Assembly: GCF_902167145.1 (NCBI RefSeq)
Contig: NC_050099.1
Span: 242,060,588-242,124,587 of the forward strand
Direction of reading: 5' to 3'
Source of the DNA: Zea mays
Taxonomy: Eukaryota > Streptophyta > Magnoliopsida > Poales > Poaceae
DNA length: 64,000 nt
How positions within the stretch are numbered: the first letter of the stretch is position 1; every line of letters starts with the position of its first letter. Below the pieces are notes generated by a model, which worked only from the letters and a program-made list of their open reading frames with translations, had not been told where the DNA came from and did not search any database. Both the position numbers and the translations under genes were made by a program. This document shows, one piece after another, positions 19,823 to 32,054 of the stretch.

Positions 19823-21147
19823 AGGCGCTCCTCACAAGCGCGCCCATCTTGGTGCCCCCCGCTGCCGGAGAAGCCCTCTTAATCTACGTCGCCGCTACCA
19901 CTCAGGTGATCAGCGCCGCGATCGTGGTCGAGAGACGAGAAGAGGGGCATGCATTACCCGTCCAGAGGCCGGTCTACTTCATCAGTGAAGTACTGTCCGA
20001 GACCAAAATCCGCTACCCGCAAATCCAGAAGCTATTGTATGCGGTAATTCTGACACGGCGAAAGTTGCGACACTACTTCGAGTCTCATCCAGTGACTGTG
20101 GTGTCATCTTTCCCCCTGGGAGAGATCATCCAGTGCCGAGAGGCCTCAGGTAGGATCGCAAAGTGGGCGGTGGAGATCATGGGCGAGACAATCTCGTTCG
20201 CCCCTCGGAAGGCCATCAAATCTCAAGTCTTGGCGGACTTTGTGACTGAATGGGTCGACACCCAGCTTCCAGGCGTTCCGATCCAACCGGAACTCTGGAC
20301 CATGTTTTTCGACGGGTCGTTGATGAAAATAGGAGCGGGCGCGGGCCTGCTCTTCATCTCACCCCTCGGGAAGCACCTCCGCTACGTGCTGCGCCTCCAT
20401 TTTCCGGCGTCCAACAACGTGGCCGAGTATGAGGCTCTGGTTAACGGGTCGCGCATCGCCATCGAGCTAGGGGTCCGACGCCTCGACGCTCGTGGTGACT
20501 CGCAGCTTGTCATCGATCAAGTCATGAAGAACTCCCATTGCCGGGACCCGAAGATGGAAGGCTACTGCGATGAGGTTCGGCACCTGGAGGACAAGTTCTT
20601 CGGGCTCGAACTCAACCACAGCGCCCGACGATACAATGAGACTGCGGACGAGCTGGCTAAGGTAGCCTCAGGGCGGACAACGGTTCCCCCGGACGTCTTC
20701 TCCCGAGACCTACATCAACCCTCAGTCAAGACCGACGACACGCCCGAGCCCGAGAAGGCCTCGGCTCTGCCCGAGGCGCCCTCGGCTCAGCCCGAGGCGC
20801 CCTCGGCTCAGCTCGAGGTACCCTCGGCCCCCGAGGGTGAGGCACTGCGCGTCGAGGAAGAGCGGAATGGGGTCATGCCTAATCGAAACTGGCAGACCCC
20901 GTACCTGCAATATCTCCACCGAGGAGAGCTACCCCTCGACAGAGTCGAAGCTCGGCGACTGGCGCGGCGCGCCAAGTCGTTCGTCTTGCTGGGTAACGGG
21001 AAGGAGCTCTACCACCGCATCCCCTCAGGCGTCCTCCAGCGATGCATATCCATCACCGAAGGTCAGGAGTTATTACAAGAAATACACTCGGGGGCTTGCG
21101 GTCACCACGCAGCACCTCGAGCCCTCGTTGGAAATGCCTTCCGATAG
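19823..21147 (+). pseudogene. RT connection and RNase H domains, gypsy element 1
   Basis: The same frame as the RT upstream of the MITE resumes. It contains [20 protein letters not shown], then the RNase H domain from about 20287: MFFDGS with the first catalytic aspartate at 20311-20313, NNVAEYEAL carrying the glutamate, RGDSQLVIDQV with the second aspartate, and RRYNETADELAKVASG as the C-terminal block. A Pro/Glu/Ala repeat (SALPEAPSAQPEAPSAQ near 20760) links to the integrase. The frame stops at 21145-21147 (TAG; CAA in element 2). Confidence 0.88.
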
Positions 21148-22131
21148 GGTTTCTACTAGCCAACTGCGGTGGCCGACGCCACTAGGATTGTACGCACCTG
21201 CCAAGGATGTCAATTCTACGCAAGGCAGACGCACCTGCTCGCTCAGGCTCTGCAAACAATACCCATCACCTGGCCGTTTGCTGTGTGGGGTCTGGACCTC
21301 GTCGGTCCCTTACAGAAGGCACCCGGGGGCTACACGCACCTGCTGGTCGCCATCGACAAATTCTCCAAGTGGATCGAGGTCCGACCCCTAAACAACATCA
21401 GGTCCGAACATGTGGTGGCGTTCTTCACCAACATCATCCATCGCTTTGGGGTCCCAAACTCAATCATCACCGACAACGGCACCCAGTTCACCGGCAGAAA
21501 GTTCCTGGATTTCTGCGAGGATCACCACATCCGGGTGGACTGGGCCGCCGTAGCTCACCCCATGACGAATGGGCAAGTAGAGCGTGCCAACGACATGATT
21601 CTGCAAGGACTCAAGCCGCGGATCTACAAGGACCTCAACAAGTTCGGCAAGCGATGGATGAAGGAACTCCCCTCGGTGGTCTGGAGTCTGAGGACAACGC
21701 CGAGCCGAGCCACGGGCTTCACGCCGTTCTTTCTAGTCTATGGGGCCGAGGCTATCTTGCCCACGGACTTGGAATACAGATCCCCGAGGACGAGGGCGTA
21801 CGACGACCGAAGCAACCGGACCAACCGAGAAGACTCACTGGACCAGCTGGAAGAGGCTCGGGACATGGCCTTACTACACTCGGCGCGGTATCAGCAGTCC
21901 CTACGGCGCTACCACGCCCGAGGGGTTCGGTCCCGAGACCTCCAGGTGGGCGACTTGGTGCTTCGGCTACGACAAGACGCCCGAGGGCGTCACAAGCTCA
22001 CGCCTCCCTGGGAAGGGCCATTCATCATCGCCAAGATTTTGAAGCCCGGAACATACAAGCTGGCCAACAATCAAGGCGAGGTCTACAACAACGCTTGGAA
22101 CATCCGACAGCTACGTCGCTTCTACCCTTAA
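21148..22131 (+). pseudogene. Integrase of gypsy element 1
   Basis: This is the same frame after the nonsense codon at 21145. The His2Cys2 zinc finger is split by that stop (GHH before it, CQGCQF after). The catalytic triad is intact: D in GLDLVGP (21295-21297), D in TDNGTQF (21472-21474) and E in NGQVERAND (21580-21582). The C-terminal end has the WEGPFIIAK block of the GPY/F type and no chromodomain. The protein would insert the DNA copy into the chromosome. It ends with TAA after RRFYP. Confidence 0.9.
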
Positions 22132-22597
22132 GATGTTTTCAAGTCGTTCACATACGTCGTCTACATACGCGAGTGAAGTCTAACCGTCAAGGAAGGGTCA
22201 GCCTTGCCTCGGCAAAGCCCGACCCTCCCTCGGGGGCTAGAAGGGGGGCACCCCCTCTGCGTCAAAATTTTTCTCGAAAAAAGTCTTCCACCAAAACGAC
22301 TTTCGTGTTTCCCGACTATATCAGTAACAGAACCCCGAGAAACGAATAAGAGTATATGTAAGTGGCAAGGCCGACCGAGCAGAGGGATTCCTACGCCTCC
22401 GGGATACGGATACCTCACTCGTCACCTACCGCGAAAAATAACTCTTACTCGGGTAAGCAATTCTGCTACTACGAACGAGTCCGGATACGCGAAACAGGAG
22501 GAAAAGAGACACAACTTTATATCACGACAACAAAGTGTTCAGGCCTCGGCGGCCACAAAAGACACATACATATTCAAAATAAACTGCCCCAGCAGAA
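22132..22597 (+). other. Start of the spacer after pol, element 1
   Basis: Non-coding. It contains a CTCGGGGGCTA polypurine-like motif at 22229-22239 and a segment (22366-22430, cctccgggatacggatacc core) that is present three times in element 2. Confidence 0.6.
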
Positions 22598-25500
22598 TCA
22601 GGCATTGCCCGGGGAAGGAGCTGCACCCTCGGCTTCGTTTCCACCCTCGGCGAGATCCGCCCCGCCCTCGGACAGCGGCGCAAGCGGAAGGATCTCCGCC
22701 TCGAAGGTGGACGCCAGCACCGCGCTTGGGCCCGCAGCAACCGCGTAGAGCCTCTGAACTTTGGCCAGGGCAGCTTCATCTTCGTCGGGAAGGCAGTACC
22801 CCTCGCTGACCCGCTCCAGATAAACGTCGTAGTGGGAAGCAAGCATGGCGAAGGCCCGCCTAACGCCGTGATGCAGCGCCTCGCGGAGTCTGCCGCGTGC
22901 GTGGTCACCCAAGGCCTGCATGCGACTCTGAGGGGAGCTCCCCGAGGGGACGTCGTCGAGACCAAAGACCTGACAGAAGGTCGAGATAGCCTCGGACATG
23001 GCCACGTGGTCGGCCTCCCTCTGCTCGGCCGCCTGGGCAAGTGCCCTGGCAGACTCGTTGAGGGCAGACTCGAGCCCTGCAAACAGCCAAAGCAGAAGTC
23101 TTCAAATGCAAGTTGAAGAATGAAGCTGAATCGAAACCTCGAAACAGCCAAGACATACCTTCGGCCCGGGCACGCTGCTCCGAGACTGCGGCTTGGGCGG
23201 ACTGAGCAGACCCGACGGCCACGGCCAGGTCCGCCGCAAGAGCTCCGGCTCGGGCAGACGCCTCGGCTAGCTGGCCTCCAAGGGCCTCAGCCCGACTTTC
23301 AGCCTCGGCGGCCCGGCCCCAAGATTGGTCCCATTCGCCGATGACCTGGCCAAACTCCGACTGCCGCTGCTGCGCCTCTACGCGCGCCGCCGCTGCCTCT
23401 GCCCCCAGCTCGTCGCAGAGCAACCGAAGGTCCGCCGCCTCGGCGCTCCGTTGGGAGAGGTGCTCAGTGGCCTCGGCAAGCACGGTCCTCAGGAACCACA
23501 GCGAACCCCAGACGTCGGCCTCGCAGCGGATGAACGACGACTTGGCGGCGCTCAGATCCGTCAGATCCTGAAGAAGGGAAGCGGGACGTTACAAAGAATG
23601 CCTTGATCACATGAAAGGTGTGCCTGAAATCCTTACCTGGAGGATCCTAGGAACGTCCCTGGAAAGGGCCTCCAGGGTCGACCGAAGCGACCCCACCGTC
23701 GCCTCGGCGCACTCGCGAAGCTCGTCCCAGGTCTGCTCCTCTCGCTCATCGTCAAGAACGAGGAGGGGTTCCGAAGCACCACGGGTCCAGAACCGGAGTC
23801 TCTCCCCATGCCGCTCATTAGGACCTCGCCGCGCGAGGATGAGGTCGCCGCTCCCCAGGACGGGCCGCGGTTCTGCGCCTCCCTCCTCCAAGGCGCCGGC
23901 ACCTCCTGCAGCCGGCACATCAGATACCTCCTCGACCAAGGGGGCAGGTTCCCGATCACCGACCTCGAGTGGTGGCGCCTCGACAATCTCAACATCGGCG
24001 GCGAGGGGTGGCTCCACGGCCAGCATCGGCAACCCGCCCGGTGGACTCGAGCACGCGGCCGCGCCAGCAGCCTCCCTCGGCATGACGGCCGCCTCGATGG
24101 AGGGGTCAGCCTCGGGAACTCGCCTCACGACAACTTGTGCCGCCTAAGCCCCCCGCTTTGGGGCATCTTGTGAGGAGGCCAGCTAGCCAACGAGGCCCGA
24201 CGCGGCACTGGCTGCAGAAGCCGACGCCGTCTTGAGGACCTTCCGGGAGCCAGACCGGTCGAACTGTGCCTCCGTTTGTTGGGAAGAAAGGGAAGAGCAG
24301 GATCAGGACACACGAAGAAGGAGCCGGGACAAAGGTATCCTAAGATACTTACCCACTCTGGGCCACGACCAATAGCGCCTGCGGGGAGGCCCCTCGAGCC
24401 TCGGTCCCCGCGGGTACCATCGAGGTTAGCCCCGCTGCCGGCTTTGGCACCATCCCTGCCTCAGGCGCCCGAGGCGCCAGAGGGACGGTCTGCCCAAACG
24501 CAGACACGATGACCCGAGGACCAGCCTCCTGTGTAGTCGGCACAGGCAACGGCCTTTGGGGAACAAGCGGGTCGGCCTGACTCCCCGGGGCCACCTCAAC
24601 TACCTCGGCCAAGGGGTCAAGTACCCCCTCGGCCTGCCCCTGTTCTTCGGACCGGGATCCTGATGTCCCGGCCCCGGATACCGACGGTGCCAGCCCACTC
24701 GGGGGCTGGCTCAACGACCCCTGGCCCAGCCTCAGATCCGGGCTGAGGCCAAGGCGGGCCGCCATGTCGTCGTCTTCATCATCATCGTCATCATCATCGT
24801 CGTCAGGCGTCTCCGGCGATGGCTCCATCGGGAGCCCGTCCCTCTCCTACTTCCGACGACGCCTCTCCAAGGCGTCCCGAGCCCGCATTCGCTCGCGGGC
24901 CCGAGCCTTTTCTGCGTCCTTCTTCTCCTTCCTCTTCTCCGCAGCAACCCTCCGCGTGGCTCGGTCCACCGCGTCCTCCGGGACCGGTGGCAGGGAAGGC
25001 TTGTGAAACCCCACCTCCTGGAGACGGACGAAAAGTCTCGGCTGTGAGAACCAAGGGCAATCTGACACAAGAAGGAAGAAGGAGCGGACACTCACCAGGG
25101 ATATGCACCCGCACTCGGGGCGCATCGAGGGCTGGGTAAGAGCACCAGCGTCCAGCTTTCCTACCGTGGCGGCTACCCGCCTATGGAGGTCATCGGCGGG
25201 GAGGGGGACCGAGGACATCTGCGAACCCTCCAGGTCGACCCCTGGCATCATCTCCGAAAGAAGCAGTCGCTGCTCCGTCAAGGGGAGCACCCTCCGGCGA
25301 TGGATGGCGGCAACCACCCCCGCGGCGGTGAGCCCTCCATCTTGCAGCTCCTGCAAGGCCGCCAGAAGGGCCTGGAGATTCTTCTGTCTCTCGCGCGGGG
25401 CCCCATAGCGCTAGTTGGTGTCGGCGGTGGTCACCACTCGTTGAGAAAACGATGGGAGCCTCCCCTCGTCGTTCCGAAGGTAAAACCACCGGCGCTGCCA

Positions 25501-26013
25501 CCCCTTGTTCGAAGAGGCAAGGATGGCGGGGATGTACTGCTGCGCACGCGCCTGCCTCAACTGAAGGATGTAGCCACCGGCCCGCACCACCATACGAACT
25601 CTCCTCTCCCCCGTCGCCAAGGCAAAAGGCTCCGCGGAGAAGAGATGGGTCCACAGATCCCAGTGGGGGGCAATCCCCAAAAACCCTTCGCAAACCGCCA
25701 CAAAAATGGCTGCTTGCGCGATGGAGTTGGGGCTGAGATTATGCAGCTCCACCCCGTAGAAATGCAGAATCGCCCGCATGAAACGACTCGCTGGCACTCT
25801 GAACCCCCGCTTGTGGAAAGAGACGAAACTCAGCACATACCCCGGCGGCGGGGATGGGGCGGCTCCGCTCGAAGGGGCCATCCACTCTGGCTGTGGGTCA
25901 CTAGAGAGGGGACGAAGCAAGCCATCAGCAACAAGGGCCTCCAAATCGTCCACCGTGACGGTAGAGAGAGGCCACGGGTCGCGTGGTGAGACGACGGTCA
26001 CCCGATCGGCCAT
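22598..26013 (-). pseudogene. Spliced antisense gene with gypsy-transposon-type domain (PF04195-like)
   Basis: It is encoded opposite to gag-pol. The start at 26013 gives MADRVTVVSPRD; the first exon includes a block with RGFRVPASRFMRAILHFYGVE and HLFSAEPF typical of the plant 'putative gypsy type transposon' domain (Pfam PF04195). Introns with GT...AG ends are visible: 25042-25095, one starting at 24352, 23568-23636 (GTAAGG...CAG) and 23077-23158 (GTATGT...CAG). An acidic D-run lies near 24780. The fourth exon (23159-23567) is an Ala/Glu/Arg coiled coil, and the last exon ends at 22598. In-frame TAGs at 25411 and 24847 and uncertain phase in the third exon make it a pseudogene here. Antisense extra ORFs are known in Tat-lineage elements such as Grande. 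The protein's role is not established. Confidence 0.72.
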
Positions 26014-26055
26014 CACCAAGCGAAGGAGGTGGCGGTGGAGCGGACAAAGGTGCAC

Positions 26056-27509
26056 GCCTTTCTTTCTCTGGCTATTTCCCTCAGGTTGCGGAGACCTAAG
26101 CGGAAGGCGAGCAGCAGGAGTAAAGAACCATCACCAGTCCCTCTTCCAAATATATAAAGGCCCAGGCGAGACCCGTTCAACACTTCGCCCAAACCCGCCG
26201 CGGAATTCAAAACTCAAAGGCGAAACACCCGTTCCTCGAATGGCTCGCGCACGCACAACAGCTGCCCCGCGAACCACTCGTCCCGTCGCATTAACTCTGC
26301 GGCAGGTTAGGCGGCACCTTTGGCAGGCGAAGCAGGCGACGCTTCACCTCCGCCTTAATGACCGCGTCAAAAAAGGTGCGCCATGTCGTTCGATTTTGTA
26401 TCCTTTTCCTCTTCCTCTTTCTCTCTCTTACTACAGGGACCGGGAAAGGGGGATACTCCGAAAGGGATCCTTCTCCGTGAAGGAAGCGGGCCCCGAGCCC
26501 TCCTACTGATCAGAGGTTCGAAGGCTGGCCCCTCGGAAGGGTCCGACAGCCGCCTTAGAGCACTCGGGCTCCGCGCCCACTACTGGTCAGAGGTTCGAAG
26601 GCTGGCCCCTCGGAAGGGTTCGACAGCCGCCTCAGGCCCCTCGGGCTCCGCGCCCACTACTGGTCAAAGGTTCGAAGGCTGGCCCCTCGGAAGGGTTCGA
26701 CAGCCGCCTTAGGCCACTCGGGCTCCGCGCCCACTACTGATCAGGGGTTCGTAGGCTGGCCCCCGAAGGGTTCGACAGCCGCCTCAGAGCACGCAGAGCG
26801 AGGGATGACTCTGGGTACATCTGATACATGGCCGAGGCTTGGGCTATGCTCCCGAGGTACCCTAGGACATTTCCGAGACCAACAGGAGCGATTCTGTAAC
26901 GGAATCCCATCAGAGGGAGGCATCGAGCCCTCGGACCCTATCAAACGGGACCGGGTCCGGCAAATCACCTGCAGGTACTTTTGGAGCGCGCCTCTAGGCC
27001 ACTAGCCGACCCTTATCGAATGGGGCACGGGCGTCCACTCGGATCACCCGTTAGCAACTCACTGGAGACACCATGTTCGGCGCCCTCTGAGGGCAACATG
27101 GCGCTTTCCCCCCTCCTCCTTGCGGAAAGGCGACGCAGGGGCGTATGAAAAAAGCCGAGTCAGTCCTTGACCGTCCTCTCGCTCTGTGCGGAGGCTCGGG
27201 GGCTGCTCTCACAAACCCGGCTCTGGCCAAACCGTTGACAGTGTCAACATACCAGCCCGAGAACTTGGAACCTGACTATGCACCCGGGCTACGGCCAGTT
27301 CGCATGAGGGAACAACCAGACCGGCCGAAGCATCACGAAACGCGCTAAGACCTCGAAGGAGTCAAACCACTCCTCCGAGGCCTCGGGGGCTACACCCGGC
27401 GGGTGCGTTCGCGCGCACCTACCGGAACGAAACGCAACCGAGAAAGGTCGGTCCCCTTGCAAAAAGTGCGACAAAAGCCTCCAAGCGAGTACCAACACTC
27501 CCTTCGAGG
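26056..27509 (+). other. Spacer between antisense gene and 3' LTR, element 1
   Basis: Non-coding, with the antisense gene's likely promoter side near 26060-26160 (minus-strand TATA-like TATATTTGG at about 26146-26154). It holds a 77-base tandem repeat and two further CTCGGGGGCT motifs (27195-27205 and 27382-27392). Confidence 0.5.
26508..26790 (+). repeat. 77-base tandem repeat
   Basis: Units beginning gatcagaggttcgaaggct start at 26508, 26585, 26662 and 26739, an exact 77-base period over about 3.6 copies. The same array occurs in element 2 at 41806-42005. Confidence 0.88.
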
Positions 27510-27521
27510 CTCGGGGGCTAC
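27510..27521 (+). promoter_or_regulatory. Polypurine tract of gypsy element 1
   Basis: CTCGGGGGCTAC lies directly before the 3' LTR start at 27522. Confidence 0.65.
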
Positions 27522-29019
27522 TGCCGGGGACCATAATTAGGGGTACCCCCAAGACTCCTAATCTCAGCCGGCAACCCCCATCAGCACAAAGCTGCAAAGG
27601 CCTGATGGGCGCGATTCAGGTCAAGGCTCCGTCCACTCAAGGGACACGATCCTGCCTCGCCCGAGCCTAGCCTCGGGCAAAGGCAGCCGACCCAGGAGGA
27701 TTCACGTCTCGCCCGAGGGTCCCGTCAAGCAACGGACGCACCTTCGGCTCGCCCGAGGCCCAGGCTTCGCGGAGAAGCAACCTTGGCCAGATCGCCACGC
27801 CAACCGACCGTATCGCAGGAGCATTTAATGCAAGGATCGACTGACATCTTATCCTGACGCGCGCTCCTCAGTCGACAGGGCCAAAGTGACCGCAGTCACT
27901 TCGCCGCTCCACTGACCGACCTGACAGAAAACAGCGCCGCCTGCCCTGCTCCGACTGCTGTGCCACTCGACAGAGTGAGGCTGACAGCAGCTAAGTCCAG
28001 TCTCAGGCGCCATAGGAAGCTCCGCCTCGCCCGATCCCAGAGCTCGGGCTCAACCTCGACGCCGGACGACGGACTCCGCCTCGCCCAACCCCAGGGCTCG
28101 GACTCAGCCTCGACCTCGGATGACGGACTCCGCCTCGCCCGACCCCAGGGCTCGGACTCAGCCTCGACCTCGGACAACGGACTCTGCCTCGCCCGACCCC
28201 AGGGCTCGGACTCAGCCTCGACCTCGAACGACGGACTCCACCTCGCCCGACCCTAGGGCTTGGACTCAGCCTCGACCTCGGACGACGGTCTCCGCCTCGC
28301 CCGACCCCCGGGCCCGGACTCAGCCTCGACCTAGGAGGAGCCTCCGCCTCGCCCGACCTCGGGCTCGGACCGACCACGTCACAGGGGGGCCATCATTACC
28401 ATACTCCTAGCTATCTCAGGCTACGGGGAACAAGACCGACGACTCATCTGGTTCGCCCTGGTAAACAAGTAATGATGACACCCCGCGTGCTCCATGACGA
28501 CGGTGGCTCTCAGCCCCTTACGGAAGCAAGGAGACGTCAGCAAGGATCCGACAGCTCCGACAGCTGTACTTCCACAGGGCTCAAGCGCTCCTCCGACGGC
28601 CACGACATCACATGAATAGGGCGCCAAAACCTCTCCGACAGTCACGACGGCATGTACTTAGGGCTCTGGCTCCTCTCTGCTAGACACGTTAGCACATTGC
28701 TACACCCCCCATTGTACACCTGGGCCCTCTCCTTACGTCTATAAAAGGAAGGTCCAGGGCTCTCGTACGAGAGGGTTGGCCGCGCGGGAGAACGGGCCGA
28801 CGCACAAGGCTCTCGCTCTCTCTCTCTCCCACGCGAACGCTTGTAACCCCCTACTGCAAGCACATCCGCCCTGGGCGCAGGACAACACGAAGGCCGCGGG
28901 TTCCCCTTTGCTGTTTCTCCCCCCTTTGTGTTCCGTCTCGCGCCGACCCATCTGGGCTGGGACACGCAGCGACAATTTACTCGTCGGTCCAGGGACCCCC
29001 CGGGGTCGAAACGCCGACA
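27522..29019 (+). repeat. 3' LTR of gypsy element 1, 1498 bases
   Basis: It begins TGCCGGGGACC, a T-to-C difference from the 5' LTR, and ends ACGCCGACA. The 54-base array is at about 28022-28365 and the TATA box at 28740-28746. ACATG follows. Confidence 0.92.
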
Positions 29020-29024
29020 ACATG

Positions 29025-30448
29025 CTTCTGCTTACCAACTATTTTCTAAACATTTTATACGCTATATATTAACCCATACTCCCTCTATCCTAAATTAAAA
29101 TTCGTTTTAAGTAATTAATAAATTCATACAATATTTTATATATGTGTTTTATATATGTGCCTAGATTATTATCATCTATTTGAATATAAACATAAGAAAA
29201 CATAAACTATTATTTTGAGACGTAAGGAATACATAATATTTATATACAATTTAAAATCTTACATATGAATTTGATATCACGTGCGTACATAATATTATAT
29301 TATGTAAAATTTAAAATCTTGCATACGAATTAAATATCGCGCGCATGGCGCGACAAACACTAGTATTAAAAAAACAAACAGTTAGGACGATATAATTGGA
29401 GATGTTTGATTATTAGGAGTGGAAATAAATGTCTAAAAATTTGAATTATCCAAATATAAAATCTGTAATACGAGTATCTATACGACTATACTTGCATCTG
29501 TTTCTAATATGAATACTAAATGAAGATATCTAAAGCTGCTTTCTGTGATTTTTTTTCCGAATCTAATTCTAGACATGTATTAAAAAATGGACGGACATCA
29601 TCACCCATATCCATGAAGAATATAGTGCTACGGTTCGACTAATTATATTAATTTTGTAATATTAATAATATGTACCATTGGGGCTAGTTAAAGGAGACGA
29701 GTAAAATAATATCGATTTAACTTCAATAGTATGTCATTATTCCCATGTCATCGGTAACATTTGCCCGGTACATGGCAGAATATAGCTCACCATAGTATGT
29801 TTGGATAGTTTTTTTTCCTGCTTCACATGCTGCAAATGACGATGCCAAGTCAACTCATGTTCTTTTGAAATATATTCTTTTCTCATGGCCTTCTCCATCT
29901 TCAAAATTCTTGATCATGTGATTATATATGTGGATATTGCTTCCACTATCACAAACATAATCTTCAAATTCAAGTACATCTTTTGATGTGCTCTTTCTTC
30001 GGAAGAATATAATATTGGAGTTTAAATTTAGGGCTCATTTGGATCAAATGATATTTTCCTGAATCCTACATTTTTCCTATGTTTTTGAACTAATTCATGT
30101 AAAATTCTTATATCATTCATGTGAAATTCCTGCGTTCCAAAGGAGCCCTTAGTCTTCATTTGCTCTTGCCCACCAAGAAACTATTCTAGACCTAGGATGG
30201 AAGTTGGATGTATCTTTGACCTGTCATGTTTAATGTTTATTCAAAAATAGCTATTACAAATTTCCTACATAATAGAGAAGTGTAATGTTTAATATTAACA
30301 ATAAGCTAAATTTTGATTGTAAGGTCAACATTTTGATTATTATTTGTGGTTTATATGTGGAGCTTGGTGGGGAATGATGCATCAGAAATACAATCTAAAC
30401 TTTAGTTATTGTAAGAATAAGTCATAATCTAAATTAGAATATCAATAT
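29025..30448. other. AT-rich DNA between the two gypsy elements
   Basis: About 1.4 kb without a gene. From 29079 it starts like a Stowaway end (CTCCCTCTATCCTAAATTAA after TA), but no matching right end is visible, so it is a truncated MITE at best. A complete small MITE lies at 30031-30148. Confidence 0.55.
30031..30148. mobile_element. Short Tourist-like MITE, 118 bases
   Basis: The TIRs GGGCTCATTTGGA and TTCCAAAGGAGCCC (one mismatch) are flanked by TTA on both sides (30028-30030 and 30149-30151), the TWA duplication of PIF/Harbinger elements. Confidence 0.8.
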
Positions 30449-30453
30449 CTAGT

Positions 30454-31993
30454 TGTCGGGGACCATAATTAGGGGTACCCTCAAGGCTCCTAATTCTCAG
30501 CTGGTAACCCCCATCAGCACAAAGCTGCAAAGGGATCGGTCCATTCGAGGGACTCGATCACGCCTCGCACGAGCCTAGCCTCGGACAAGGGCAGCCGACC
30601 CCGGAGGATCTCCGTCTCGCCCGAGGCCCCCCTCCAGCGACGAACATACTTCCGGCTTGCCCGAGGCCCTGTCTTCGCCAAGAAGCAACCCTGACCAAAT
30701 CGCCGCACCGACCGACCAAATCGCAGGAGCATTTAATGCAAAGGTGGCCTGACACCTTTATCCTGACGCGCGCCCTTCAGTCAACAGAGCCGAAGTGACC
30801 GCAGTCACTTCGCCGCTCTACTGACCGACCTGACAGAAGGACAGCGCCGCCTGCGCCGCACCGACTGCAGTGCCACTTGATAGAGTGAGGCTGACAGGCA
30901 GTCAGGCCCGACCTCAGGCACCATAGGAAGCTCCGCTCCGCCCGACCCAGGGCTCGGACTCGGGCTAAGCCCCGGAAGACGGCGAACTCCGCTCCGCCCG
31001 ACCCAGGGCTCGGATTCGGGCTAAGCCCCGGAAGACGGCGAAATCCGCTCCGCCCGACCCAGGGCTCGGACTTGGGCTAAGCCCCGGAAGACGACGAACT
31101 CCGCTCCGCCCGACCCAGGGCTCGGACTTGGGCTCAGCCCCAGAAGACGACGAACTCCGCTTCGCCCGACCCCAGGGCTCGGACTCAGCTCTGGCCTCAG
31201 CCGACGGTCTCCGCCTCGCCCGACCCAGGGGCTCGGACTCGACCACGGCCACGGAAGACAGACTCGACCTCGACCTCGGAGGAGCCTCCACATCGCCCAA
31301 CCTAGGGCACGGACCGACCACGTCGACAGGAGGCGCCATCATTACCCTACCCCAAGCTGGCTCAGGCTACGGGGAACAAGACCGGCGTCTCGTCTGGCTC
31401 GATTCGCCAGATAGGCAATGATGGCGCCCCGCACGCTCCCTGACGACGGCAGCTCTCTGCCCCCTTACGGAAGCAAGAGGACGTCAGCAATGACTCGACA
31501 GCCCCGACAGCTGTCCTTCCGCCAGGCTCCAGCGCTCCTCCGACGGCCACGACACCACACGAACCGGGTGCCAAAACCTCTCCGGCTGCCACGACGGCAT
31601 GTACTTAGGGCGCTAGCTCTCCTCCGCTAGACACGTAGCACTCTGCTACACCCCCCATTGTACACCTGGATCCTTTCCTTACGCCTATAAAAGGAAGGAC
31701 CAGGGCCCTCTTACAGAGGGTTGGCCGCGCGGGGTCGAGGACGGGACAGGCGCTCGCGTGAGGCCGCTCGCTCCCTCTCCCGCGTGGACGCTTGTAATCC
31801 CCTACTGCAAGCGCACCCGACCTAGGCGCGGGACGAACACGAAGGCCGCGGGATTTCCACCTCTCTCACGCCTGTCTCCGGCCACCTCGCTTCCCCCCTT
31901 CGCGCTCGGCCTCGCGCCGACCCATCTGGGCTGGGGCATGCGGCGACATTTCACTCGTCGGCCCAGGGACCCCCCGGTCTCGAAACACCGACA
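30454..31993 (+). repeat. 5' LTR of gypsy element 2, 1540 bases
   Basis: It begins TGTCGGGGACC and ends ACACCGACA. Compared with the 3' LTR it lacks about 24 bases after gctgcaaagg (near 30532), which accounts for the length difference. The TATA box TATAAAA is at 31686-31692. Confidence 0.92.
30931..31215 (+). repeat. 56-base tandem repeat in the 5' LTR of element 2
   Basis: The marker tccgctccgcccgaccc (or variant) recurs at 30932, 30988, 31044, 31100 and 31156, an exact 56-base period. The array in the 3' LTR at about 43241-43525 corresponds. Confidence 0.87.
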
Positions 31994-31994
31994 G

Positions 31995-32013
31995 TTGGCG
32001 CGCCAAGGTAGGG
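31995..32013 (+). promoter_or_regulatory. Primer-binding site of gypsy element 2
   Basis: TTGGCGCGCCAAGGTAGGG follows the LTR by one base. It has one extra A relative to element 1, which could weaken primer pairing. Confidence 0.7.
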
Positions 32014-32054
32014 GCCTGCTGCATGTTGACGAACAGCTTCCCGTCAAGCTCCAG

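Larger units (their letters stand above)
13728..29019 (+). mobile_element. Full-length Ty3/gypsy element 1 (Tat-like), 15.3 kb
   Basis: LTRs at 13728-15219 and 27522-29019 are flanked by the exact target duplication ACATG (13723-13727 and 29020-29024). The order is gag, protease, reverse transcriptase, RNase H, integrase, which defines Ty3/gypsy. The integrase has no visible chromodomain, and a long spacer between integrase and 3' LTR carries an antisense gene; both suit the Tat lineage. Gag-pol is one reading frame (15280-22131) interrupted by about eight stop codons and by a Tourist-like MITE. Its LTRs are close but not identical (several single-base indels in the first 100 bases), so it is older than the copia element at 5.1-12.2 kb. 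Confidence 0.93.

Noticed and set aside
29079..29235. Possible complete Stowaway MITE
   Set aside because: The left end is good but no complementary right end or second TA could be found.
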